Shown here: piece by piece, positions 15,949-26,136 of the stretch
Layout of the letters: each line of letters begins with the position of its first letter
Numbering within the stretch: the first letter of the stretch is position 1
DNA from: DATJPY01 sp035506135
GTDB taxonomy: Bacteria; Myxococcota_A; UBA9160; PR03
Direction: 5' to 3'
Assembly: GCA_035506135.1 (NCBI GenBank)
Contig: DATJPY010000077.1
Location: 66,981 to 130,980 of the forward strand
DNA length: 64,000 bases
Notes under the pieces: generated by a model
Seen by the model: the letters and a program-made list of their open reading frames with translations, nothing else
The model's database searches: none
What the model was told of the DNA's origin: nothing
Program-made: the position numbers and the translations under genes

Positions 15949-16796
15949 CGGGGCGCCGCCGAGCCGGCGCGCTTCGCGAGGTCGAAGAGGTCGGGGCCGA
16001 CGCGCTCGAGCCGCAGCGAGAAGACGCGGTCGGCGAGGTCCGGATCGATCTCCACGCGCGTGAACTCTGCACGGGTTCGTGCGTCGCGGCCGATCTGCTC
16101 GACCTCCATGCGCGCGATGCGGAGGAAGCCGCGCTCCTCGACCGCGTCGGCGAGCGGCACGCGGAGGCGCTTGGCGGGCTCGTCGCCCCGGCCGCGGTAG
16201 AAGTCGATGCGGGCGACTCCCGATCGACCCCGATCGATCCAGGCGAGCAGCTTGGCGTACTGCGAGTCCAGCAGCGGAGTCGCCTCGATGACCGAGCAGG
16301 GGCGCCCGGCCTCGAGCTCGTCCCCGCGCTGTGCGAGCCTCCAGCGCTCCCAGTGCGGCAGCTCGAGGTCCTCGAAGCTCAGATCGCTGCCGTAGAAGGA
16401 GTCGCCCTTCTGCGCCGTACCGACTCGGCGGGGACGCCGCTCCTCGGGCTGGTAGAGCCAGGTGTCGTTGCGGCCGTCCCGGTCGAGGATCAGGAGCGCG
16501 TGGCCGCGCAGGTACTCGGGTGCGGTGAAGACGAGGAGCGAGCGCGCGAGCTCGCCGTCGCGCCGGTACGCGAGGTCGAAGACGCGGCGCGAGACCAGCC
16601 GGCCGCTGCGCTCGACGTGGAGCTCCACGCTCCGCAGGCCTGGCTGCTGGAAGGTCCGCTCGAAGGCGCGGCGCATCAGGTCGCCGAGGGCGCCGCCGCC
16701 AGGCTCTGCGCCCAGCGCGAGCGGCGCAGCCGCGAGCGCCAGCACCACGCAGCCCGCGAAGACGGTGAGGCCCACCCAGTCGCCGGGGATCCTCAC
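15945..16796 (-). CDS. LolA-like outer-membrane lipoprotein-sorting protein
   Basis: 283 residues. The GTG start at 16796 overlaps the regulator stop (GTGA). Signal peptide: VGLTVFAGCVVLALAAAPLA followed by LGAEP. The mature part matches the LolA_like outer-membrane lipoprotein-sorting family that accompanies MMPL exporters: RRVFDLAYRRDG, LVFTAPEYLRGHALLILD, WLYQPEERRPRRV, GSDLSFEDLELP, VIEATPLLDSQYAKLLAWID. Probably a periplasmic carrier of a lipid or lipoprotein delivered by the MMPL protein encoded in the same operon. Unusually, two-component genes sit between the pair. Further upstream start codons exist inside the regulator gene but would delay the signal peptide. Confidence 0.82.
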   Translation of the reverse strand: MRIPGDWVGLTVFAGCVVLALAAAPLALGAEPGGGALGDLMRRAFERTFQQPGLRSVELHVERSGRLVSRRVFDLAYRRDGELARSLLVFTAPEYLRGHALLILDRDGRNDTWLYQPEERRPRRVGTAQKGDSFYGSDLSFEDLELPHWERWRLAQRGDELEAGRPCSVIEATPLLDSQYAKLLAWIDRGRSGVARIDFYRGRGDEPAKRLRVPLADAVEERGFLRIARMEVEQIGRDARTRAEFTRVEIDPDLADRVFSLRLERVGPDLFDLAKRAGSAAPR

Positions 16797-18112
16797 GGCT
16801 GCGGCCTCGCCAGGAACGCAAGCCCGAAGCGCCGCCAGCGATGGCGCCACGCCGCTCGAGACAGACCGAGCTCGCGCCGCGCCGCCTCCTGGTTCCCGCC
16901 CGCGCGCCGGAACGCTTCCACCATGCTCTGGTACGAGGCGCGGTCGTCGGCGCCGAGCGCGGGAGCCAGAGCGAGCTGGGCCTCGAAGAGGTCCGCGGCC
17001 CGCAGCGCTCCCTCGCCCTCCCACCACAGGAGCACGGAGTGGAGGAGCGAGCGCAGCTCGCGAACGTTGCCCGGCCACGCCTGCGCGCGAAGGGCCGCCA
17101 GGAAGTCGGCCGACGCATCCGGGGCCGCCATGCCCGCCCGCAGCGCCAGCTCGCGCAGCGCCGAAGGGACGAGGAGCTCGAAGTCGACGGTCCGCTCGCG
17201 CAGCGGCGGCACGTGGATCACGGCCTGCCGCAGCCGGTAGAAGAGATCGCTCCGGAACCGGCCCCGACGCACCTCGGCGTCGAGATCGCGGTGCGTGGCG
17301 GCGATCACCCGCACGTCGATCGAGTGCAGCGAGCCGCCGCCGACGCGGCGCAGCTCGCCGGTCTCGAGCACACGCAGCAGCTTGGCCTGGAGCGCGGCGG
17401 GCGCGTCGCCGATCTCGTCGAGGAAGAGCGTGCCTCCGTGCGCCTGCTCGAAGAGGCCCGGCCTCGACGCGACGGCGCCCGTGAACGCTCCGCGCTCGTG
17501 GCCGAAGAGCTCCGCCTCGAGCAGGGTCTCCGCGAGCTCCGTCACCGCGAAGCTGCGGAGCTTCGCGCGCCCGCTCTCCTCGTGCAGCGCGCGCGCCACG
17601 ACCTCCTTGCCCACGCCCGTCTCTCCGACGACCAGCACGGCGGCGCGGGTCGGCCCGAGCCGGCGGATCAGGTGTCGCACGCGGCGCGCCGCCTGCGACG
17701 TGCCGAGGAATCGATCCGCTCCGCGCGGCGGCGGGTCGTCTCCTCCGCGCGCCGGCTCGAGGCTCGCTGCGATCGTCGGCAGGAGCTGCTCATCGAGGCG
17801 GAACGGGTACTCGAGGAAGCGCACCGCCCCGCAGCGCGCCGCCTGGAAGCCGAGCTCCGGACCGGCGGCGGAGCTGTAGAGGATGAAGGGAACCTGGCGG
17901 ATGCGGCGGACGGCTCGCAGCAGGCCGAGGCCGTCGAGACGGGGCATCCGATGATCGGAGATCACGAGGTCGACGCGCTCGGCCTCGAAGCGTTCGAGCG
18001 CCTCGAGCCCGTCGGAGGCCGCGACGACACCGTAGCCGGAGCTGGAGAGCTGGCTGCCGAGGCGCTCGCGCGCCGCCGCCTGATCCTCGGCGATCAGGAT
18101 GCGCACGGTCAC
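16793..18112 (-). CDS. Sigma-54-dependent response regulator (NtrC family)
   Basis: 439 residues. GTG 18112 overlaps the kinase stop as GTGA, which decides the start. Receiver domain residues 1-115, phospho-acceptor D53 in VISDHRMPRLDG. AAA+ domain with Walker A GETGVGKE, the sigma-54-contacting GAFTGA loop in HERGAFTGAVASRPG, Walker B FLDEIGD and the arginine-finger region FRSDLFYRL. C-terminal Fis-type HTH: GGNQEAARRELGLSRAAWRH. It is thus a complete activator of -24/-12 promoters. Cognate kinase is the gene immediately upstream. Probably regulates its own lipid operon and perhaps others. Confidence 0.92.
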   Translation of the reverse strand: MTVRILIAEDQAAARERLGSQLSSSGYGVVAASDGLEALERFEAERVDLVISDHRMPRLDGLGLLRAVRRIRQVPFILYSSAAGPELGFQAARCGAVRFLEYPFRLDEQLLPTIAASLEPARGGDDPPPRGADRFLGTSQAARRVRHLIRRLGPTRAAVLVVGETGVGKEVVARALHEESGRAKLRSFAVTELAETLLEAELFGHERGAFTGAVASRPGLFEQAHGGTLFLDEIGDAPAALQAKLLRVLETGELRRVGGGSLHSIDVRVIAATHRDLDAEVRRGRFRSDLFYRLRQAVIHVPPLRERTVDFELLVPSALRELALRAGMAAPDASADFLAALRAQAWPGNVRELRSLLHSVLLWWEGEGALRAADLFEAQLALAPALGADDRASYQSMVEAFRRAGGNQEAARRELGLSRAAWRHRWRRFGLAFLARPQP

Positions 18113-20838
18113 GACCAGCGCTCCGCGCACGCGGTCGGGCTCTGCTGGGGCAGCTCGACCCGGAAGCGGGTGCGACCCGGCGCGGACTCCACCTCGATCT
18201 GCCCGCCGTGCTGCGCCACGACCTCACGACACAGGGTGAGTCCGAGACCGAAGCCGTCCCGGAAGCGGCCGACGCCCGGCTCGAAGAGCTCGTCGGCGAG
18301 GTCGGGTGCGATGCCGCACCCGTCGTCCTCGACCTCGACCCAGACGAGTGGCCGAGCCGCCTCGCATCGCAGCCCCGAGGAGATCGCGACGCGGCCGCCG
18401 TCGGCCGTCGCCTTCACCGCGTTGTCGAGGAGATTCTCGATCACCGATGCGAGCCGCACCGGATCGCCCAGCAGCGGGAGCCGCGCGCGTTCGTGGCGCA
18501 CCTCGAAGCGCCGCCGGGAGCGGAGCAGCGCGACCCGGCGCGCGGCGTCGTCGACCAGCCGCACCAGGTCGAGGCGCCGGGTGTCACGGCGGCCACCCTG
18601 CCGCGACAGCAGGAGATCGAGGCGTCGTCCGAGCTCGTGCGTCACCTGCTCGACGCGCGCGAGCGCCTCGCGGGCCGGGCCCGCGCTCTGCTCGCGCAGC
18701 GGGCGCACCAGGTGGCGGATCTCCTCGTTCGGCTTGCGCAGCTCGTGGGCGACGCTGCGGACGAACTCCGCGAGTCGGCGGCCCGACGCGGCGTGCGCCA
18801 GCTCGCGTGCTTGCCGCTCCACCTCGAGCTTCAGTCCGGCGAGACCGTGGAGGCGCTCGAGTGCCAGGCTCGCGAGCGCGCAGACGGTGTCCGCCTGGGG
18901 CTGGAGATCGCGCGCCCGCGCGACCGCGAGCCCTTCCACCGTCAGCCACTCGCTCCGTGACTGGCTCGGCTGGATCTCGGCGACGATGCGGCCCGGGGCG
19001 CGCGCCGGGCTCTCTGCGTGGTGCGGGACCGCGTCGCTTCGATCGGCGAGGAACGCGATCACGGCGGCGCGCACCTCGCCGGCGTCGCGGGCCGATTGGA
19101 TGCGCTCGGCCGCGGCGAGCAGCGCCGTGCGATCCGCGAGCGCGCGCCGCAGCGCGGCCGTGCGGGCGGCGACGCGCCGTTCGAGCTGGGCCGATGCGGC
19201 GGCGTCGCCGAGCGCGAGCGCCGCCAGGCGCGCCAGATCCTCGAGCGAGCGGCGCTCCTCGGCCGTGTAGGGAAGGCCGTCGGGACGCGGCGCCATCACC
19301 GCGAGCACGGATGCGCCGAGCCGCGGCTCGATGCGCAGGAGCGCCTCGGGCTGCACGGGATCCGGGTCCTCGCATCGGGGCGCGCAGAGCAGGAGCCCCG
19401 CCGGCGCCCGCGTCCGGAGCGCCAGCCCGCGGCGCGCGAGCTCGCTCGAGGGCTCTGCATCGCCGACCACGATCTCGACGGCGCCTGCGCCGAAGCCATC
19501 GCGCAGCAGCGCCCCGAGGCCGGCCAGGACGTCGCCTGGACTTGCAGCACCCGCCCACTCGCGGCTCGCCCTCGCGAGCAGCTCCCCGGGCGCGCCGACC
19601 GCCACGCCCCGCCGCGCGAGCTGCTCGATCGCGGAGCGGAAGCCCTGATAGACGAGCGCGGTGAGGAGGGCGAGAGCGCTCCCCGCGGCCGGCGACCGGC
19701 CCGTGGCGCCGATCGCGCTCCAGATTGCGGGAAGCAGGCCCGCGGAGAGGACGAGCGCGGCGAGAACGGCGATGCCCGACACGAGTGTACGTCGAAGCCA
19801 GGGAGGGGGATCGAGGAGCCGGTAGCGGGCGACGGCCCAGCCAAGCGACACGGGGAACGCGATCGGCGCCAGCGCCATGAGCGTCGACTGGCCGGGGCTG
19901 GGCATCGCGCCGGCGACGAACGCGACGAGCGGTCCCGAGCCGGCGGCGGCCAGGCCGAGAGTGGCGGCGCGCGCGCGAACTCGCTCGACGGGTGCGAGCG
20001 CCCGACCGGGTCTCACGCATACCGCGACGAGCACCCCGCCTGCGCCGAAGCTCGTCGTGAGGGCGACTCGCTCGACCGCGTGCATCACCGCCGCATCGCC
20101 GAACCGAAGCTGGGCGAGCAGGGCGGGAATCGACCAGAGCGCATACGGCAGCGCCGCCAGCGAGCGCCTTCGGAAGCGCGGCACCACCACCGGGAAGCGC
20201 GCCGCCAGATGGAGTAGGGCGGCGGGCAGCGCCGTCCAGGCCAGCACGCCGGCTCGCGCGCGGAGCTGCGGGAGCGCCAAGACCCCCGCGTCGCCGGGGA
20301 GCACGAGATCGATCGATGCGAGGACGGCGACGCCCAGGCACCACGACACTGCGAACAGCGGCGTCACGACGGGGTGTCGGCCGCCGACGATGCTGGCCAG
20401 AGCGAAGGAGAGCAGCGCGCCGCCCGTGAGCAGCACCGGCCACTGCTCCGCCAGTGCGTCCCGACCTCCGTCCCGAAGGGTGGCCACCTCCAGCGATCGC
20501 GCACCGCCGCCTGCGCCGCGCACCTCGAGCACCACGGAGCCGCCCGCGCCGATCCCCCCGAGCGTGTCGAGCAGGCCGGTGCGGTCGCGCGGAATGTGGA
20601 GGCCGCCGTCTCCCGGTACCCGCAGGCCGGCGATGCGATCGCCGGGTCGCAGGTTCACGGCTCCCGAGCGCAGCAGGATGCTGGCGAACGGGAGGCGCAG
20701 GGCCGGATCGAGCGCGATGGGGAGGCGAACCGGCGCATCCCCGCGCAGCAGCGCGACGGGACTCGGCGCCACCGCGAGCAGGCCGATCGCCACCAGCGCG
20801 GTGCCGGCGATCGCCCTAGAGGCCGGCGGCGCGTCCAT
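18109..20838 (-). CDS. Multi-domain membrane sensor histidine kinase
   Basis: 909 residues. One N-terminal helix (about 9-29), then a periplasmic PDZ-like segment (about 40-125, with LRPGDRIAGLRV), about seven further membrane helices to residue 400, a GAF-like cytosolic region, a coiled coil with LERRVAARTAALRRALADRT, and the kinase core. H-box: RSVAHELRKPNEEIRHL; N-box: IENLLDNAVKAT; G-boxes: EDDGCGIAPD and GFGLGLTLCREVV. Kinase-competent by motif. It precedes and overlaps its response regulator (GTGA) and overlaps the MMPL gene by 23 bp. Resembles PrsK-type kinases in overall layout, but the PDZ-like domain is unusual; signal unknown. Confidence 0.88.
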   Translation of the reverse strand: MDAPPASRAIAGTALVAIGLLAVAPSPVALLRGDAPVRLPIALDPALRLPFASILLRSGAVNLRPGDRIAGLRVPGDGGLHIPRDRTGLLDTLGGIGAGGSVVLEVRGAGGGARSLEVATLRDGGRDALAEQWPVLLTGGALLSFALASIVGGRHPVVTPLFAVSWCLGVAVLASIDLVLPGDAGVLALPQLRARAGVLAWTALPAALLHLAARFPVVVPRFRRRSLAALPYALWSIPALLAQLRFGDAAVMHAVERVALTTSFGAGGVLVAVCVRPGRALAPVERVRARAATLGLAAAGSGPLVAFVAGAMPSPGQSTLMALAPIAFPVSLGWAVARYRLLDPPPWLRRTLVSGIAVLAALVLSAGLLPAIWSAIGATGRSPAAGSALALLTALVYQGFRSAIEQLARRGVAVGAPGELLARASREWAGAASPGDVLAGLGALLRDGFGAGAVEIVVGDAEPSSELARRGLALRTRAPAGLLLCAPRCEDPDPVQPEALLRIEPRLGASVLAVMAPRPDGLPYTAEERRSLEDLARLAALALGDAAASAQLERRVAARTAALRRALADRTALLAAAERIQSARDAGEVRAAVIAFLADRSDAVPHHAESPARAPGRIVAEIQPSQSRSEWLTVEGLAVARARDLQPQADTVCALASLALERLHGLAGLKLEVERQARELAHAASGRRLAEFVRSVAHELRKPNEEIRHLVRPLREQSAGPAREALARVEQVTHELGRRLDLLLSRQGGRRDTRRLDLVRLVDDAARRVALLRSRRRFEVRHERARLPLLGDPVRLASVIENLLDNAVKATADGGRVAISSGLRCEAARPLVWVEVEDDGCGIAPDLADELFEPGVGRFRDGFGLGLTLCREVVAQHGGQIEVESAPGRTRFRVELPQQSPTACAERWS

Positions 20839-23203
20839 GGTCCATGCGCTGCGCGAGCAGCGAGGCGGGGAGGAAGAGCAGGCCGCCGGCCAGGAGCAGC
20901 ACGACGCCGAGGCTCGCCATCAGGCCGAAGCCGACCAGGCCTCCCCACTCCGAGAAGAGGAGGACCGAGAAGCCGAGCGCGAGACACAGTCCCGTGATGA
21001 GGAGCGGCTCGCCGACGCCGTGGATCGCGAGCGCGATCGCGTCGGCGGCCGAGTGGCCGCTCGCGCGAGCGTCCCGGTAGGCGAGCGTCAGGTGGATGGT
21101 CGCGTCGTCGGCCAGCACGAGCAGGATGGCGCCGACCATCGCCGTGGCCGGATCGATGCCGACGCCCGCCCAGCCCATGAGGCCCACGAGCGCCACCACG
21201 GGCAGCACGTTCGCGGCGATCGCGCGCACCGCGAGGCCGGGCGAGCCGCGCAGCACGAGGCCGAGCGTGCCGGCGATCACCGCGAATGCGGAGGCGAAGC
21301 TGCGCCATTGCGTGTCGCGCAGCTGGCGCACGAAGCGGTCCGCGAGCACGAGGCCGCCCGCGAGCTCGACGCGATAGCCCACGGCCCCCGCCTGCTGCTG
21401 CAGCGCGGCGAGGTCGGCCGTCACGCGCGCCACGTACGGTCCCTGCGCCGCGTCGTCGAGCCAGGCGCGGTCGACCGACACCCGTGCCTGGTCGCCACGT
21501 CCGCCGGGGTGCGCCGAGGCCTCGCTCCAGAACCATCGCGCGCGCTCGGAGGACGCGACCAGCGCCATCTCGCGGTGCGCGCTCTGCACGAGCGCGTCGA
21601 AGGACGCGGGCTCGCGTCCGAAGTCGACCCGATGCGCCTCCTCGAGCAGGTCGAGCAGGCTCCACACCTGGCCGGTCGAAGGCTCGTCGGAGAAGATCCG
21701 CTCGATCCGGTCGAGCAGCCACAGCGTCTGCTCGTCCCAGACGCGCCGCTCCGGCGGCAGCGTGACGAGCACCTCGGTCGTCATCGGCTTGCGGAAGTTG
21801 GCCTCGATGGCGCGCAGCGAGCGCACGACGAACGAGCCTTCGCCGAAGCCGAAGTCGTTGGCGTAGTGGAGCCGGAGCACGCCGAGGCCGAGCAGGGCGA
21901 AGCCGCCCAGTGCGGCGCAGAGCACGAAGCGCGGGTAGCGCGCGACGGTCTCGGAGACGGCGTCGAGGATCTCGCGCGAGAGCGCCGACCGGTGCGGGCG
22001 CAGCGCACCTCGGCGCATCCGCAGCGAGAGGAGCGCGGGCAGCAGGGTGAAGGTGAGGACGAAGCCCGCCGCGACGCCGATCGCCGCCAGCAGCCCGAAG
22101 TCGCGGAAGCTCCGCAGGTCGCTCCAGAAGAAGGAGCCGAAGCCGACGGCGGTGGTGAAGGTCGACCAGAAGCAGCCGGGCCCGACCTCGTGCGCCGCCT
22201 CGACCAGCACGACGGCCGGCGCCGCTGCCCGCGTCGCGGCGAGGCGCTGCACCGCGGCCAGCAGATGGATGGAGCCCGCCACCGCGATCACCACGAGGAG
22301 CGGAGGCAGGGCCGCGAGCAGCGAGGTCTGCGGGAGCCCGAGCCAGACGCCCAGGCCGCGCACCGCACCCGTCACGGCGCCCACCGCCAGCACCGGGAGG
22401 ACGCTGAGCCATGGATCGCGGAAGAGCGCGAAGAGCAGCGCGAGCATCACCGCGAACATGAGCAGCGTGAGGCGCGTCGAGTCGCGGTCGAGGGTGTCCG
22501 CCGAGATCACCGTCCACACGGGATCGCCCGCCAGGTGGAGCTCGGCGCCCAGCTCGCGCTCGAAGGCCGGCAGCATCGCGAGCGCGCCGTGCACCGTCGC
22601 GCGCATCGGTTCGCTCGCAATCGACTGCAGCTCGACGACGATGCCCGCCGAGCGGCCGTCGAGCGACACCACGCTCTGTGCGAAGCTCGGCTGGGCACGT
22701 CCGGTCGCGAGCAGCTCGCGCCACCCTGGATCGAGCCGCCAACGGCTCGTGCCCTGCGTCGCCGGGCGGGCCCCCTCCTCGCCGCGCTGCGCCAGCGAGC
22801 GCGTCTCCAGCGGACCGACGGAGATCGGGGCATTCAATGCGCTCCAGGTGCGGCGGACGTTCGGAAGCTGGTCGGCGGCGTCGTGCAGGCGGCCCAGGAA
22901 GTCGAGCGCCCACGGCTCGTCGATGCGGTGGCAGCGGGTGGTCTCCCGACACGAGAACACGATCAGCAGGTGGAAGCCGCTCTCGAACTCGTCGAGGAAG
23001 GCCGAGAGCTGCGCCACCTCGGGGCTGTCGGGGCCGAAGTAGGCCGCATAGCCGACCTCGCTCCGAGCGCGCAGGGCGCCGCACAGCAGCGCGCCCAGGC
23101 CGAGCGCCGCGGCGGCGAGCGTCGCCCGGGGTCGGCCGACGCTGATCTCCGCCAGCCGGGCTGCCAGGGTGGCCGCGGATCCCTGCAGCGAGGCGCCGCG
23201 CAT
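20816..23203 (-). CDS. MMPL/RND-family exporter
   Basis: 795 residues from ATG 23203 with GGAGG five bases upstream. Typical twofold RND layout: one helix, a large periplasmic domain, five or six helices; then the same again. Seen: LLVVIAVAGSIHLLAAVQRL and the TM4-like acid-rich second half ILLVLADDATIHLTLAYRDA, with GVGIDPATAMVGAILLVLAD (DD pair for proton coupling). Similar COG1033 proteins pair with LolA-like carriers and move lipids, such as hopanoids or lipoproteins, out of the inner membrane. First gene of the five-gene operon, divergent from a sigma-54 activator. Overlaps the kinase start by 23 bp. Confidence 0.88.
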   Translation of the reverse strand: MRGASLQGSAATLAARLAEISVGRPRATLAAAALGLGALLCGALRARSEVGYAAYFGPDSPEVAQLSAFLDEFESGFHLLIVFSCRETTRCHRIDEPWALDFLGRLHDAADQLPNVRRTWSALNAPISVGPLETRSLAQRGEEGARPATQGTSRWRLDPGWRELLATGRAQPSFAQSVVSLDGRSAGIVVELQSIASEPMRATVHGALAMLPAFERELGAELHLAGDPVWTVISADTLDRDSTRLTLLMFAVMLALLFALFRDPWLSVLPVLAVGAVTGAVRGLGVWLGLPQTSLLAALPPLLVVIAVAGSIHLLAAVQRLAATRAAAPAVVLVEAAHEVGPGCFWSTFTTAVGFGSFFWSDLRSFRDFGLLAAIGVAAGFVLTFTLLPALLSLRMRRGALRPHRSALSREILDAVSETVARYPRFVLCAALGGFALLGLGVLRLHYANDFGFGEGSFVVRSLRAIEANFRKPMTTEVLVTLPPERRVWDEQTLWLLDRIERIFSDEPSTGQVWSLLDLLEEAHRVDFGREPASFDALVQSAHREMALVASSERARWFWSEASAHPGGRGDQARVSVDRAWLDDAAQGPYVARVTADLAALQQQAGAVGYRVELAGGLVLADRFVRQLRDTQWRSFASAFAVIAGTLGLVLRGSPGLAVRAIAANVLPVVALVGLMGWAGVGIDPATAMVGAILLVLADDATIHLTLAYRDARASGHSAADAIALAIHGVGEPLLITGLCLALGFSVLLFSEWGGLVGFGLMASLGVVLLLAGGLLFLPASLLAQRMDHGRAAGL

Positions 23204-23377
23204 GTCGACCTCCGCCCGATCGGGGCATTCTACGCACTGTCGTGTCGACCTCCCGACGAGGAAATCGCAAGGAAAGGGGAAGCGGCGGGTGGCTGCGGCT
23301 GGCTGGCGCCGCGCCGCCCGCGTGGACGGGCGGAGACGGCGGCGCGGTCGCTGCGCGCGCCGCGCGCCGCGGCGCGC

Positions 23378-23393
23378 TGGCACGCCGCTTGCC
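23378..23393 (+). promoter_or_regulatory. Sigma-54 (-24/-12) promoter
   Basis: TGGCACG-N4-TTGCC, an almost perfect match to the consensus TGGCACG-N4-TTGCW. GG (23379-23380) and GC (23391-23392) are exactly 10 bp apart. Predicted transcription start near 23404, only about 12 bases before the ATG of the sigma-54 activator it precedes. Confidence 0.75.
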
Positions 23394-23415
23394 GCAGGCT
23401 GTCGGTGGAGGGCGG

Positions 23416-24408
<993 letters not shown>

Positions 24409-24476
24409 GCGGCGCCTCTGGAATCGGGTCCTGGACGCCGCGCTCACCGCGCCGAGCCGCGACGTGCATTTTCTAC

Positions 24477-24506
24477 TTGAAGAATGACCAACCAGTCAGT
24501 CATTAT
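24477..24506 (+). promoter_or_regulatory. Promoter overlapped by a TetR-type operator
   Basis: TTGAAG (24477-24482), 18-base spacer, CATTAT (24501-24506). The spacer and -10 are covered by a 22-bp imperfect palindrome at 24483-24504 with half-sites AATGACCAACC and AATGACTGACT, typical of TetR operators. It drives the lipoprotein gene and probably the TetR gene behind it, implying autorepression. Confidence 0.65.
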
Positions 24507-24546
24507 GGATCGCGTTGGGGGCTGTGGAGGCCAGGGGGAAATCGCC

Positions 24547-25221
24547 ATGCGATCTCGTCGTCTCGCGCTCGCGCCCGCTCTCGTCGCCTTCGTCGGGCTC
24601 ACTGGCTGCTTCGGGGTGGTCAAGATCCCGGCCAACCTGAACATCGACCCGACCAAGACCAGCAAGCTGACCATCGACTTCCTCGGGACCCCGGTCGTGA
24701 TCCCGCTGCACGGGGGGATCCAGGGCGAGTTCGACGCCAACCTCGCGAACCTCCTCACGCCGAAGGGCATCCTCGCCACGGTGAAGGGCGACGCGATCAC
24801 GCTCGCCGGGGAGTCGGCCAAGATCTTCACGCTGGACACGGGGACGCTCTGCATCGGCCAGAACCCGGACGACCCGACCGTCGGCACCGCGCTGATCAAC
24901 CTCGTGAAGGGCAGCAGCGCCGACATCCACTTCGGCGGCCTCGCCACCAGCACGCTGATCGCACAGCTCGTCCCGAGCGGCACGGTCGCGCTCGGCGTCG
25001 ACGCCGACGACGTTCCGCTGAAGATCGACATCTCGAAGCTCCTGAAGCTCCAGATCGACGGCGCGATCTCGACCGACGTGGTCACCACCGGGACGATCCC
25101 CGACGACGTCCCGCTGCTGGCCGGGTCGAGCTTCACGCTCGAGGCGCATCTCGTGAGCGCCCAGAAGCCGTCGAACGACCCGCTGCTCGCCGACTGTCAG
25201 GCCTTCTTCGACAGCCTGTGA
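24547..25221 (+). CDS. Putative lipoprotein of unknown function
   Basis: 224 residues from ATG 24547 (AGGGGGAAA upstream). The N-terminus is a lipoprotein signal: two arginines, a hydrophobic core and the lipobox FVGLTGC, with the modified Cys at about residue 20. The mature part is rich in small beta-forming residues (KLTIDFLGTPVVIPLHGG, ALGVDADDVPLKIDISKLLK) and has two further cysteines. No Pfam-like family is recognised. Residue +2 is Phe rather than Asp, so outer-membrane sorting is expected if Lol rules apply. Lies under a TetR-type operator and 17 bp before a TetR gene, so it is probably that regulator's target. Confidence 0.65.
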   Translation: MRSRRLALAPALVAFVGLTGCFGVVKIPANLNIDPTKTSKLTIDFLGTPVVIPLHGGIQGEFDANLANLLTPKGILATVKGDAITLAGESAKIFTLDTGTLCIGQNPDDPTVGTALINLVKGSSADIHFGGLATSTLIAQLVPSGTVALGVDADDVPLKIDISKLLKLQIDGAISTDVVTTGTIPDDVPLLAGSSFTLEAHLVSAQKPSNDPLLADCQAFFDSL

Positions 25222-25238
25222 GCGCCTAGACTCGGGCG

Positions 25239-25862
25239 GTGGCGAGGCTCAAGCGGGAGCAGCGCGCAGAGCTCACCGAGGCGAGACGCCTCCAGCTCCT
25301 GGAGGCGGCGGTGCGGCTCTGCGCGACCCGCGGCTTCGACGCCGTCTCGGTCGACGCGATCGCGCGCGAGGCCGGGCTCGCGAAGGGGACCGTCTACCTC
25401 TACTTCCCGAACAAGCAGGCGATCCTGGACGCCGCGCTGCAGCGCTACTCGATCCTGCCCGAGACCAAGGAGCTGCTCGAGAGCTTTCGCGGGGTCCCGC
25501 CGAGCGAGGCGATCCCGGAGATCGTGCGGGCTCTCTGGCGCGGGCTCCGGCAGCGTGCGGAGCTGATCGGCATCTTCCTGCGCGAGGTGCCGCTCAGCGC
25601 CGAGAACTCGGAGCTCTTCCTGAAACGCATCGTGTATCCGGCGAACCTGGCACTGGCCGACTACTTCGGCGCCTGGATCGAGGCGGGCGCGCTGCGCCCG
25701 CTCCCGCCGCTCCTGCTCTCCGGCACGCTCCTCGGCTCGCTGCTCTCGTTCCTGCTGGTGGACGACGTCTTCGGCGGCGCGAAGCTCTGGCCGGTCTCGG
25801 ACGACGAGATCACCGACACCGTGGCGGCTCTCTTCCTGCGAGGCGCCCTCGCTCCCGAGTGA
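25239..25862 (+). CDS. TetR-family transcriptional regulator
   Basis: 207 residues from GTG 25239. N-terminal HTH is classic: RLQLLEAAVRLCATRGFDAV, then DAIAREAGLAKGTVYLYFPNK. The C-terminal ligand domain has the pattern of TetR_C regulators with hydrophobic helices (LLSGTLLGSLLSFLLVDDVFG). It follows the lipoprotein gene by 17 bp in the same direction and is likely in one transcript with it. A 22-bp palindromic site over the promoter at 24477-24506 is the probable operator. Ligand unknown. Confidence 0.9.
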   Translation: MARLKREQRAELTEARRLQLLEAAVRLCATRGFDAVSVDAIAREAGLAKGTVYLYFPNKQAILDAALQRYSILPETKELLESFRGVPPSEAIPEIVRALWRGLRQRAELIGIFLREVPLSAENSELFLKRIVYPANLALADYFGAWIEAGALRPLPPLLLSGTLLGSLLSFLLVDDVFGGAKLWPVSDDEITDTVAALFLRGALAPE

Positions 25863-25910
25863 CCGGATTCGTCACGCGCTCGTGTTCTCCTTCCGGGGAG
25901 AGGAGGAGCG

Positions 25911-26123
25911 ATGACGAGTCCCAACGCTTCCGAGGTCTACGAGCGCCCGCGCGCATGCGGCATCTGCGGCTCGCTCGACGTCGCGATCGACGAGGTCATC
26001 GACCGCGGCCTCTGGCGGCTCGGCGAGTGCCGTCGCTGTCGAGACCGCTGGACCGAGGGGCCGCTCGTCGCGGCGCCGGCGCGCGCTGCGCGCGCCGGCA
26101 CGCCGGAGTCGGTCGCGGCGTGA
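25911..26123 (+). CDS. Small zinc-ribbon-like protein (70 aa)
   Basis: ATG 25911 with a strong GGAGAGGAGGAG upstream. Contains two cysteine knuckles, CGIC (residues 17-20) and CRRC (40-43), separated by 19 residues with an acidic stretch, as in zinc ribbons; the tail is Ala-rich and disordered. It lies 13 bp before the first ArsA-like gene and is probably co-transcribed. A metal-binding or protein-binding adaptor is plausible. No family recognised. Confidence 0.55.
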   Translation: MTSPNASEVYERPRACGICGSLDVAIDEVIDRGLWRLGECRRCRDRWTEGPLVAAPARAARAGTPESVAA

Positions 26124-26136
26124 TACCGTCCCGGGC

